Of a DNA stretch of 64,000 nucleotides, positions 9,703-20,650 are shown piece by piece. Source of the DNA: Aristolochia californica (lineage: Eukaryota > Streptophyta > Magnoliopsida > Piperales > Aristolochiaceae); assembly GCA_029961685.1 (NCBI GenBank), contig JARWKL010000016.1:5333207-5397206 (forward strand), in the 5' to 3' direction. A program made the translations under genes and the position numbers. Below the pieces are notes generated by a model, which was not told the DNA's origin, did no database searches, and worked only from the letters and a program-made list of their open reading frames with translations. Every line of letters begins with the position of its first letter. The first letter of the stretch is position 1.

Positions 9703-12047
9703 TAGGGGTGGCATCGAGCCGAGCCGAGCCCGAACTTGCCTATGTTCGAGCCGAGCTTCGAGCCGAGCCTCATCTCGAGCCTAAAATTGTTATCGAGCTC
9801 GAGCCCACCGAGTTCGAGTCGAGCTTCGAGCCGAACTCGAGCCTCAACATACATTTAAAACTTTTCAAAAAATATATACCAAATAAAAAATATATAAAAT
9901 TATTCATACATTTTACATAAAATTGGGCATAACCTATATATATAATACATGTATAAGATTGGGCATAACCTCTACTTAAAATTAAGCATAATCTATATAT
10001 ATAATACCTGTATAAAATTCGACATGACCTCTATTTAAAATTGGGCATAATCAACATACATAATACCTACATAAATACTCCATAAAATTGTTTATACATT
10101 CCATAAACACTCCAATAAATTGTTTATACATTCCATAAAATAGTCTAAACACTCCATACACTGCATAATATTATAAATAAATTTCATACAATAATCAAAC
10201 ACAACAAAATTAAATGAAACATCACTATCAATTTACAATCACCCAAATAAAAACTACAAATCCATTATAAATTTACAAACTATAGTTATTTCTCTTTATT
10301 CTAGAAAATAATATACGTCCTTGCTTGAGCAAAATCTCCACCTATGACAAAAACAAAAAAATAAAATTAGTTATTGTCAGATAAAAAAATACTCTTCCAC
10401 TAGTAGTTACTTAATGTCGTTAAAAATATTAAAATTACCATAATGAGAAAAACATGAAAAATCATGTAGCTGGTAGCATTATCTCTGCACTCTTCTTCTC
10501 AGGCTATAATCATAAAACAAAATTTTAATAAATAAAACTAAAAAATATCGTAATAAATAATTAATCAAATAAATTCACATTTTGATTTTTCTTTATACCA
10601 TGAAGAGTCCGAACCCAACCAGTGCCACAAATCAAAGTTTGAAATGTATTTGGTACCAAGGAAGAACTATACGAGTCTATTCTTCTACCACCGGCACTAA
10701 AGAATGACTCCGAAGCTACTGTGGATATGAGAATTATAAGGGGGGTTAGTCAACAAACTTAAAATTTGAAGTTCATCTTCATCTCCTGCTTCAAATTCAT
10801 TTAATTCCTCTACATGAAATTCAATTTCAAACTTGATGTTAATGTGGACAAGTTCATATACATTGGAAAACAATTTCCAATGTTAGTGCCCCAAAATAAG
10901 AAAAATATAAAAAACAAGAAAATGAGTAACTTATAATAATATACTTAATTAAAACATAATATTTAAACCCCAAATTAGGTAAAACAAACATAAAAGTAAT
11001 TTAATGTATAATTAACATATTAATTAATTAAATTAGATATTATATTATTTAATGATTACAATTTATTATACATTAATATAATAATTATATGAATTAACTG
11101 TGTACATGATTAATTATAAAAAATAAAAAAATAAATAGGAAAATTTGATCAAATGCTAACTTTAACACACTATATTTTTACGTATTATTGCATCATCTAG
11201 AAAAAAATACAGGGTTGAGAATAGGGTTTGGAAATTTTATTTTTTTTATATAAACCACACGTGCGAAACTCGCATGTGTGAACTACATGTGCGAGTTCGC
11301 ACGCTGTGCGGGACGGAGCGTCGAGGGGGGAAAATAATCCCCCCCCCCCCCCCTCAGCTTAGGTCTCCAAACTTTAGGTATTCGAGCGTTCCTGTTCCGG
11401 CGAGAGCGTGGCCGGCTGATTTAACGGCGGCAGTAGGCGGTGGTAGGGGGTGACGATGACGGTGAGGGCGACGCTACGGGAGTCGACGACGACGACGACG
11501 ATGAGAGGCAGAGAAGGCGATGAGCGGGGGGAAGGATTAGGTGCGGCGGTGGCGGAAAGGGCACCGGCGGCGAGAGGGAGAAGGGAGATGGAGGCCAAGA
11601 GAGGGAATTTCGGAGGAAGAAGAGAGAAAGGAAGGAGGAGACAAAGAGAGCGAGGGCGAGAGAGAGACTGAAAAAAAATTTCGGGAGAGAAGAGAACGAG
11701 GGCGGGAGAGAGAGCGTGAGACAAAGAGAGCGACGGCGAGAGAGAGAGACCGAAAATTTTTTTCGGGAGAGAAGAGAGCGAGGGCGGGAGAGACCGAAAA
11801 ACAATTTTCGGGAGAGAGAGCGTGCGAGACTCCCGAAAATTTTCCCGATCCCGTCGCTCGTTAAATTAACGAGTTGGTTCGCGAGCCGACAAACCGAACC
11901 TGGCTCTGCTCGAACTCGGCTCGTTAACCTAAAGCCCATTTCTGAGTTCGAGTTCGGCACGAACTCGAAATATAACGAGTCGAACCGAGCCGAAACCGAG
12001 CCAAATATGAGCCGTTCGCGAGCCGGCTTGGCTCGAAGCCACCCCTA
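9703..12047. mobile_element. Non-autonomous hAT composite, copy D, with 8-bp TSD
   Basis: Terminal inverted repeats TAGGGGTGGC...GCCACCCCTA are flanked by an exact 8-bp target duplication, CTTGTGTA (9695-9702 and 12048-12055), the hallmark of hAT transposition. Subterminal regions are packed with GAGCCGAGC/TTCGAGCC motifs in both orientations. Inside are a minus-strand remnant of the hAT transposase C-terminus (10579-10734), a PIF-type terminus with arm starting at 10740, an AT-rich stretch, and a GC- and purine-rich segment (11290-11830) with a GAGAGACCGAAAATTTTTCG-type minisatellite. The rest of the transposase is missing, so mobilisation would need a source in trans. Confidence 0.85.
10579..10734 (-). 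pseudogene. hAT transposase C-terminal (dimerisation domain) remnant
   Basis: The minus strand reads an open 52-codon exon with the hAT-C signature: STVASESFFSAGGRRID, then SSSLVPNTFQTLICGTGWVR, ending at a splice donor-like GTGAAT. In intact hAT transposases this domain mediates dimerisation and carries the catalytic Glu region. Upstream coding sequence is replaced by the PIF-like arm at 10740, so only the tail survives. Confidence 0.75.
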
Positions 12048-13828
12048 CTTGTGTATTTGTCTCCCCTAGTCAAGGGAGGAATAAAAAAATAAGGTAGGGT
12101 GAATGGAGAAAACTTTGGGAACTTTTGGAGAACTTTGGAGAGAAAAATTGTTTGGGGTGGAATATTGTTGAAATTTCAATGTGTCAAAAATTCATTCATG
12201 GGAAAATAAAGATCTACTTTTACACCTGATACCCCAAATCTCAAATCAGTTAGAAGCTCTATCAGATTAGTAGTAGAGGCTAACTATAAATCTAAGGCTA
12301 GTCAACCAAAGAAGTTACTGTACATTTGTCATCTTGTGTGTGGAGATCGAATTAGAGGACTTATATCGGACCTTACATCACTTAAAAGTTTTACTTTCCT
12401 TTGTTTTTGTACCTATGATCTTGTTGTTTTGCTTACCGAACCCTTTGTACATCAACATTTTGGTACATGACAATCTCTTCTTCTCATATCCTTCGTCACT
12501 TTCTTATTTTCAACTCAATGACAACTTTTGGTAATGACAAAGAAAATAGAATCAACGTCGTCAACTCAACCCCTGCTCTCCCAAACAGAAGGTCCTATAA
12601 GGTATCCAAACATTAAAAGAAGTCACATAGGTATCGTCCGCCAAAGTTTGAACAGTTCAATGGTGATAAAAATCCCAAATGGTATATCTATTTTAGGAAA
12701 TGTATATGATTAGTTCATTGAACTTCCACTAGAATAAATTGATAGTTTGGAACAACTAGAGCACAAATTCTTAAACCGGTTTTACAGTATTTACTGTATT
12801 TACTACACAATAATTTTTACGGAGATCTCCAACATGAAGCAACGAAAAAAGGAAGAAGTGATGACTACGTCAATCACTAAAGAAATCTAAGTTTAATGAA
12901 AAAAGAGTATCAACGTGTCAACTAAGACTAAAAGCGACAAGTACATTGGATGAATGTGTTAGAACTTACTTTACTTCTTAAAAAATTAGAAACTCAAAAT
13001 TTTTCAAGAGTTGACTACAGAAGCGCATAACAAGGAAATTCTAATGAGTGTTGAAATTGTGCTATTAAAGGTGTTATTAATATAATTTAGACATGTCTTC
13101 CAACACAAATATTACGAGGCCTATGGCAAAATTTTAAGACAAAAGAATGATCAATCAAGTTGCCAAGTAAATATCCAAAGCAAAAAATATATTAAATAAT
13201 GTAGTTGTGAAAAAAAAACTTTAAAAAAAATTGAACACTTGAAAACAAGAGTCAAAGTCAAATAGAAATATTCAAGAACTCTAAGTATATAAGTAGATAA
13301 CAACCAAACTTTGATTTTGAAGCACATCTATGTTGTGGAGCTTACAATAATAAACATTTCCAAAAATATGTTTTAATTGAATGCATATAAATATTTTACC
13401 ATAGCAAATCCCTTAAAATAGCCAATATCATGTTTAAATACCAAAATAAAACACCAATATAACGCATGATCATTCAGAATGTAGTTTGGCAGAACTTCTA
13501 AAGTATGATCGATCATTGGTTCAAGTATGATCAATCATACAGAATGTTCCTAGGAAGATGTTATAAATCATGATTATTCATCCTATGTTTCATGATCGAT
13601 CATATAAAATTCTGCATAACCATTTTTATAAAGCATGAACAATCGATTGAATTAGGTTCGATTAATCAGTCAATGACTTTTCTTAAAGGTTAAAAACTTG
13701 TGGATTGACATCATGATTGTTCTATAGGCTTATGAAACCTAAAAAACTTTGTATTTATACATGATTGATTGATTATACTTTTCTAGTGACCATAGAGGAT
13801 CAAAAGTTGAGCTTATATTGTCAAACGC

Positions 13829-13911
13829 CTAACAACTTCCCAAGAGGTCACCCATCCTAAGATTACTCTCGCTCAAGCGAACTTAACTTCGAAGTTCTTA
13901 GTTAGATACCT
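13829..13911 (-). repeat. 5S rRNA-derived fragment (Cassandra/TRIM-like)
   Basis: On the minus strand the segment follows plant 5S rRNA from the AACTCCG-like region through GCGAGAGTA, GGATGGGTGACCTC and TGGGAAGT, with several substitutions. For example, the plus strand reads GAGGTCACCCATCCTA and CTTAACTTCGAAGTTCT. 5S-derived sequence of this kind is characteristic of Cassandra terminal-repeat retrotransposons in miniature, whose LTRs contain a 5S module. I did not find matching LTR ends, so it could also be a 5S pseudogene. It is too diverged to be a functional 5S gene. Confidence 0.6.
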
Positions 13912-14804
13912 AGCCAATACAACCCAAAAATACTAGCAATTTAAGGTGCGGAAAGCCAAGTACCTAACCCATCAGTGGACCAGGGGCGGACAGAACCTAA
14001 CCCAAGTGAAATTTTCCCAAGCAAGGGTTTTTGGATAATGACTACTGTTAGGTAAACATCGAGAACAAAAAATCATTGTCTCTTATTCTATGAGCTTTTT
14101 TATTATTATTATTTGTCATACTGTATTTAGCACTCCATGCGTTTTAATTTTTATATTTCGAATCTCAATTTACCCCCCTCTTTGGAAGCCACCTACAAAT
14201 GATTCATGACATGGGCATCGACATTGTAACTTCATGTTCACAAACATCTTGGGAAGAAGTCAAATAACAAAGTAGGAAAGTAGATTGTACCCCATCTCTT
14301 GTTGAATATCGTAAGAATAAAGTAGATAAGAACATAGAAACACACTTAAAACCAACTATGTTTGGCTAATGATGTTCATGATGAGTTTAAACTACCAATT
14401 CGATCACGAGAAACAATTATCAAACTCCTTTCTCTACCAAACAAGTTGGTCATAGAAGTTGAGGAGCTCGAGATGATCCAACAATGATATGTTAGCTACT
14501 ATAACTCTATGCATCTTCTTCAGGGAGAAAAACTTACAGCTTGGCTCAAAATCAGGACTAAAATTTCTATTTCATTCTTTGTTCCTGATTAATGGGAAAC
14601 CACATGGTGAGAGATGGCCCCAAATGATTTGCTTGAGAATTTTAGGCTAACTCCATGTTATGAACTAGTCGATACATATACCATTCTTCCCTGATATTAA
14701 TTAACACTTCATGTCATAAAACGAGCTAATTTCTTTTTAAAATTTTATGTCCTATCATAATGTGGTTTCAAAATCATAGTTGTAATCTGGCTAAATGACC
14801 CTAA
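13912..14804. other. Unassigned repeat-like sequence
   Basis: AT-rich DNA after the 5S-derived fragment. Short frames around 14390-14660 look like degraded retroelement coding sequence but cannot be assigned. No intact gene is visible. Confidence 0.3.
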
Positions 14805-16147
14805 GGGGGGGTTAGTCAACAAAATGGATTTTTGAAGTTCACGTTCATCTCCAACATGAAGATCATGTCAGTCATGTACATGAACTTCAACTTCGCACTT
14901 GGTGTTAGTGTTGACGACTTCATGTACACTGGAAAACAATTTCCAGTGTTAGTGCCCCAACATGAGAAAAACGTAAAAAACAAGAGAATCCCTAAACCCT
15001 TACAGTACACAACATAATCCTTAAACCCCAAATTAGGTAAAACAACCATTATTACTACACGAATAAGTTATTTAATGTATAATTAAATATATTAATATAT
15101 TTATTAATTGAATCAGATATTTTCTTGTGCATTCATATGGTAATTACATGAGCCAATGAAATACGCACATGATTAATTATAAATAATAAATAATTTATTA
15201 ATAACACATGATATACTTTAACCTAAAAATGAATGATTTAAGAGAAAAATTGATCTAATCATAACTTTAACACACTATATATTTGTACATAATATATTTT
15301 ATATATTATTAATTAATAATATATTGTTACAAAATTTAAAACCATTGGTTTAATTAATTATAGCAATCGGATAATTAAACCAAAATAATTTATCAAATAT
15401 TTATTTTAACAATATTTTAATTATGACTATTAAATCATTATTTTAATATAGTAATTATAAAATAAATATATTAAATAAAAATTATTTTATAAATAAAAAT
15501 TATAAATTAATGATTTTTATGACGATAGTTTAATTTTTCCTAACTTAGGAAAAATTAAACCATTGTCATCTTCCTCAGCGGCGAGCTAGTGGGCAACGCC
15601 GACAGAGGCGGTGCTTCGACGGTACGCTGAGAGGGAGGCCAGGAAGCTATGCAATAGATGCTCGACCTCCCGTGGGGAGGATGGCCGACGGGGGAGGAGG
15701 AGAGAGGGACGCCGAGAGAGAAGAGAAGTCGTCGCCGAGGGAGGAAGGCCTCCTTCCCTCTCCTCTCCCTCTCGACCTCCATCGCAAAGCCTCTTGGTCT
15801 CCCGTACTCTACAACGGAGGTCGAGAGGAAGAGGCCGTAGAGAGGGAGACCGGAGAGGGACGGTGGAGACAAGAGAGGGAGCAGAGAGCTCGGGGAGAGA
15901 AGGGGTGCGGGAAACGGAAATGAGCAGACTCACGGAGAGGGTGTGCAACAAAGAGAGGGGCGTGCTCGTTTCATATACATGATTCTCAAAATTGGGCGGA
16001 AAACGCTTTCCCTCATTTATGCTTTGGACATGATTGCGTGAGTCATTTAGTCATGTACATGACTTGAACTCCGGCACTCCACTAACGACCTCAGGACATA
16101 CATTGAATAATGCAGCTGAAGTTCATGTCATGATTCATGTTGACTAA
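14805..16147. mobile_element. PIF/Harbinger non-autonomous element F
   Basis: Left end GGGGGGGTTAGTCAACAAAA at 14805. The right end is a degenerate GTTGACTAA at 16139-16147 that has lost its C-run. Internal order: TIR, TTGAAGTTCA repeats, a subterminal GTTAGTG copy, the palindrome ACTGGAAAACAATTTCCAGT (14928), AT-rich DNA, a GC-rich purine block (15570-15930) and CACTAACGACCT near the right end. It is strongly similar to the element at 29997-31225. There is no transposase; Arg/Ser/Pro-rich frames in the purine block are compositional. Confidence 0.75.
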
Positions 16148-17241
16148 AATGTGATTACCATTTCATCCACTTCAAATAAAATATGAACAATGACCATCCT
16201 CTCAAACTCATAGTAGCCTACATTCACTTTTTAACTTTGTATGATTTTTGTGACAGCCTAGCATATCGATAAAATCATAAAAGGGCGGTAGCCTCCCTCA
16301 CCATCGTTGAGGAATCGTTGGATTCGTAGGACCGGTTAAAGGGCAATTTTCAATATGTAGCAGACCAGAGATTCCTCAGTTAGCATTCATTCTTTGCCAG
16401 TACCAGTAGCCGATTATGCTTTTTCTTTGCCGCTCTTCCTTCCGCAACCACGACTGCAATTTTTTTCTTTCAATTCCCACTACGTAGTGCTTTTACAGCA
16501 GAACCAGTACTGTTATTTATTACCAATGGAAGCCATGGCAAACAGCGGAAAGAGACCAGCCATTGCCCTTCTTTGGTACACATGTAGCGAATGTTTTTTT
16601 GTTTCTTTTTCTTCCCCAAACGGTATGAACAGCTGCAAGCACCTGTCGGTCTCCTTCTGGAGCTCAAAAATCTCAGCCATGCCCAAGTGATGCAGCCATT
16701 GTTACCCGTAACGTGAAAAAGAATCGAGTACAAGCTCCCGGCCTTTCACAATCGTGTCAACAACAAAGATTTCCAGGAAAAGCTAAAATTACCCAGGAAA
16801 AGGGGACAACGAGTACAAGATAGGCCATCCAGGAATCACTTTCCATGGCAGATAACAAAAAGAAGATTTTGAAAAGGAATAGAAAGAAGAAATGAGGGCC
16901 AAGAGGGCCCTCAGACATTCATCCGGAAGATACATTAAACTAAACGCTAATCATAGATACTCAGATGATTCATAAACCAAAATGGCTGTTTCCCTCTTCT
17001 CCAGAGTCAGCCAGAGAGATCACCCACAAACCATACAAGGAAATGAAAAAAGTTAACAGGGTAAAAAACAGCAAAGAAATTAATGAAATTAGAGAAAACT
17101 CCCACAACAACTAACTGCTTTTTAACTGTTTCAATGTCAAATAGATAGTCTTCTACTCTTCTCTTCTGTCACCTTGGAAGAAATGCTTCTCTTTACTTAC
17201 CCTTCTGTCCAGTCACTTTAGTTTCATCTTGAGTTGAAAGC
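16148..17241. other. Downstream flank and probable 3' UTR of the GRF gene
   Basis: No coding region is supported. The part next to 17241 (roughly 16900-17241) is less AT-extreme than the transposon side and probably contains the GRF 3' UTR on the minus strand. The polyadenylation site cannot be fixed by eye. Confidence 0.35.
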
Positions 17242-20236
17242 TTACAAAGATGGGATGGAGGAATTTACAAGAGTAGAACCTAGGAGAATGTCACAGATAC
17301 TGGTGTTAACATCTTGGCTCTTGTTCTCGGCTCTAGGGCTACTCCCTGCACTACTATTAGATAGGGATCCAAAAGTTGTCTTCTGTAGGACACCCGTGGG
17401 TGATGACCCCAATCTAGGACTAGCATCCCACCCATTTGTCATAAGATTAAGGGCTGAAGTGGAGTTTTTGTGATCTTTTGGATTGTTACCACTGCTGTTC
17501 AGGACTTCTCCCAGTGGCCCGCCCATGGAGCTCTCCCATGTTATGGGTATCCAATTCATCTGCCTCTGAGTGCCTTCGTTAAGGACTCCACCCACCCCCA
17601 GACCCATCTGAATGGGGTCAAATTCACGTGATAACTTCAGAGGTGAGAGTGCGAATTTGTCATGGTTCGGGGAGGAAGACAATGAAGAGAAATCCGAGGA
17701 AGCCACAGGGATAGAAATTGAGAGTTGGGTCCTGTCTGACTGGATTTCTTCTACTTCAGGCCACGCTAGCGAAGAACGGTCAGGTCGACTCTTGGGCCAA
17801 TCATCAATAAAGTGACGAAGAGGATGGGATTGAGGTTCACGGTTAGAAGAAGAGTTGAGACTTCGGTTCTCAACATAAGAATTTCTCACAGGGTTCATGA
17901 GGGAATCAGAGGATATCAGTCCAAATTCAGTTCGAGAAGGTTCTTGGAATGAGATATGTTGTTTAAGTACAGGGAAGGATGAGTCTTTGATGGAGAGACC
18001 ATGTGAATCTATCCGTTCATCCACATTAGATTTGTTCATTAGAATCCTGCAACAGACTTGCAATTAGACTCATATCCTTCTTTGAGAAACAAGGAAACAA
18101 ATAGGTCAAGTAGTTGCCATGTGAGGAGGATTCTAGTTAGTACCTGCCAATGTGCGAGGCAGATGGAGGATCAGGGCCAGTCTGCATGCTCTTGATCTGT
18201 TGGTGGTGAGCAATGGCAAGGCTGTTGGATGTGCCACTGGCAGGCCCTGCCACCGGCGCCGACGATGAAACCGGCAGATTCTTGGGGGCAGTAGCAGCAG
18301 GGCCAGAAGCGGCATGGCCATTGTGGCCTTCCACAGGCTTTCTTGAACGATGGCGGCCTCTGTTCATGTGCCGTTCACAGTACTTCTGATCAGCAACTGC
18401 ATCTCGTGAGCACCGCCATTTCTTTCCATCAGTCCGACGGCACCTCCCAGGCTCAGGATCAGTGTTGCCAGAGAAGCCCAGATGGAAAGAACCCCATCCC
18501 ACTTAAAGGAAAGCAGAAAGGAAAATTTTGAAGAAAATCAGAAACATACTCTTAGCAGAAACAAAGAACAGGAGAATAACAATCTTCCCAAACCAAGTAA
18601 TAAAAGTTGCATTCACGCCCCTTCAAGTGCTGAAAATCAAGGAAAAACTGAAAAATATTGGAGATTTTGATTAATTTAATGCATGCAGACCACCCATCTC
18701 TGTCAGTGTCATCTTTCAACCCAGAAGATAGTTACTGTTAGCTTTATAGACCAGAGAAAAGACATCCAATGGATTAAATCTCAGGCAGCATAATCTACTC
18801 CAAAAGATAATTTTAATTTGTGAACATCCATATCATCAACAGTTCATTTTTTTTTCAGAAAAGAAAAGACGAGGAAAGAATCATGCCAAGAGAAACAGAC
18901 AGACCCTGCTTGCAGTAAGTCCCAAGTAGTAAAGCAGATCTTCCATTGACAAGACTTACATGAGTTGGGTCTGAGAGATCCAGCCGAAAATGTCGATGAC
19001 GGATTCAAGCTTCTCCTGATGGGTATGAGCAAATTTGAGGGTATAGGTACATTAGCATTTAGGTATTTGAAGATCAAGGCCTGATGTTCCAACTCGATCC
19101 ATTGCGATGGAGTGAATGGCCCCCTAACTCCTGATAGAACCCCAGACGCGCTCCCATTCAGGCTTCCAGAACCTACAGCTGCACCAGAATATCAGAGATT
19201 TAAGGGAGAGAAACTTCAAGAATAGGTTGAAGAAACCAAATTCATACGGGATTTCGAAGTTTCAACAGAGAAGAAACGAGTACTGCAAAGGAGAAAAATA
19301 AAAAAAAAAGGGAAAAGAAATGAAAAGAAACAAACAAGCGTTAAATAGGCATACAGTGTAACGAGATTATTACCTGTCTGCGACATTTAAGGAAGCTTAC
19401 CATAAAATCTTGGCAGGATTCTTAAAGAAGTGAGAAGAGAAGATTGAAAACAAATGCGAAGCAATTAAACGCAGACCTTCCATGGTTATCACATCCTCGT
19501 TTCTTCTTTGTTTCTTTTCAGCTAGGATTTATTGACAGTGCGAAAGATGGAAGAAATACTTACAATCGTGACTCAATCTAATCTCTTAACTTTGAAAAAA
19601 CCTTGCTCTTCTTCAGCGAAAAATGAAAAATAAAAAGCAGAACTTTATTGACAAGACTAAGAACTAGATCTTCACCTCCATGAAAAGACCCTACTCTTGA
19701 TCAGTACATAACATATTTTGCTGTAAAAAAGCTCATCTTTCCACAGAAAACAGAAAACCAATCTCAGAAAATGGAGATCGATTCAAGACCCACTGCTCAA
19801 ATCTCGTAAAAAAACAAGAAAATCTCAGATATTCACTTCATGCACACACAGACATGAGTTTACCTGTATTTCTACCGTAAGTCGCAGACTGGGAGTAGAA
19901 CCTCCAGTTACCGCTTTGAAAGCACCTGTCTGCTAATCCATCACTGGTGACCACCAAAGCTTCGTTTTTGGGAGAGGAGAAGCTCAGAAGCTGTTGCTGC
20001 TGATCTGAGAGTAATGAATTAGATCTCCCCAGAGAAGAGGTTCTGGACTGCATCAGCATTGTGTCGGTTTTAGCCATTTTCAAGCTTCTCCAATCATCCT
20101 CGACCACCCCAGATCTCCCCTGCTTGAGATACCCAGATCCAAGGCACTTGTGCCGGTCATCACCGTCTGAAACTAAGGAAGGAAACACACTTTCAGAACC
20201 CCCCAACCCATCAAAGCCAACCACCCCGAAATCCAT
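17242..20236 (-). CDS. GRF: Growth-regulating factor (QLQ and WRC transcription factor), four exons
   Basis: Spliced on the minus strand as 20236-19864, 19178-18960, 18501-18144 and 18046-17242, all with GT-AG introns and consistent phases, giving 584 aa. The N-terminus begins [11 protein letters not shown], as in the GRF1/GRF2 group. The QLQ domain (about residues 145-182) binds GIF co-activators. The WRC domain (about 211-255) has the CX9CX10CX2H zinc finger (C218, C228, C239, H242) and a basic nuclear-localisation/DNA-binding stretch. The C-terminal part carries the FFD-like HFIDDWP, TQL-like RTQLSIS and GGPL motifs of the long GRF class. It promotes cell proliferation in leaves and meristems. 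Exon 3 contains a miR396 site. No defect is seen. Confidence 0.95.
18329..18349 (-). promoter_or_regulatory. miR396 target site in GRF exon 3
   Basis: The minus strand reads CGTTCAAGAAAGCCTGTGGA plus a final A. It encodes RSRKPVE just after the WRC zinc finger. This is the conserved miR396 complementary site in plant GRF genes, with the usual one-base bulge. It implies post-transcriptional repression of this GRF in maturing tissue. Confidence 0.9.
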
Positions 20237-20562
20237 CTGTTCTACAAGATTAGCACCTTAAAAAGGCACACCGGAGAGAAAAGCGTACATGGCTTGTTGA
20301 GGCAAAGCTGGAGAGAGGGGCAAAGGAAGCATCTTAAGGGACAAAGCGACTACAAACCATAGCAGTTTTTGTTTTAGAGGGAAAGAGTGGAGAATAATTG
20401 GTAGAGAGAGGCAGAGATGGTGAAAATAAGGACCAGACAAAGTTAATACTAAATTCCCTCTCTATATCTCGGGCAACGCCAGCAAAAAATCTGGTTCCTT
20501 TTAGGGGGGAGAGGCTGGTGATGGAAAACCGCTACAGAGCGCTTTGTCCTCTGAAGAGGGTT

Positions 20563-20647
20563 AAAATATATACACAACCATACAGCAAATAACCAATATT
20601 TGTCTTAAAGAAAATAGAAGAATTACAGAGAGAGATAGAGAGAGAGA
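20563..20647 (-). promoter_or_regulatory. Probable GRF core promoter
   Basis: On the minus strand a CT-rich tract (20627-20647) precedes a TATATATTTTAA motif (20563-20574). That places a start near 20540 and a 5' UTR of about 300 nt before ATG 20236. The assignment is by motif and distance only. Confidence 0.35.
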
Positions 20648-20650
20648 ACT

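Larger units (their letters stand above)
9379..13660 (+). repeat. Decayed Ty3/gypsy-derived unit, copy 2, split by a hAT insertion
   Basis: Tandem to copy 1 and in the same order: ATGGTCAAA-rich start, AGGAATTGGCACTT block, TTTGGGAACTTTTGGAGAAC block, gag remnant (12630-13060) and TGATCGATCAT motifs near the end. The hAT composite at 9703-12047 interrupts it. With the hAT element removed, the left and right parts line up with copy 1 around 7000. The frame is broken by many stops. The tandem layout suggests duplication or recombination between related elements rather than two independent insertions. Confidence 0.6.

Noticed and set aside
11374..12069. Overlapping Arg/Ser/Glu-rich open frames on both strands
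   Set aside because: They come from the purine-rich minisatellite in the hAT composite; both strands are open for compositional reasons and no domain is present. The same holds for 27397-27874.
13829..13911. Functional 5S rRNA gene
   Set aside because: The ends diverge and several core positions are changed, so it is a derived fragment.
15555..15982. Several long frames in the GC-rich block of element F
   Set aside because: Low-complexity Arg/Ser/Pro peptides in a purine-rich transposon arm. The same applies to 4668-5335, 30718-31050, 33107-33713, 38326-38784 and 48641-49089.
17612..17815. Plus-strand frame over GRF exon 4
   Set aside because: Shadow of the GRF coding sequence on the opposite strand.
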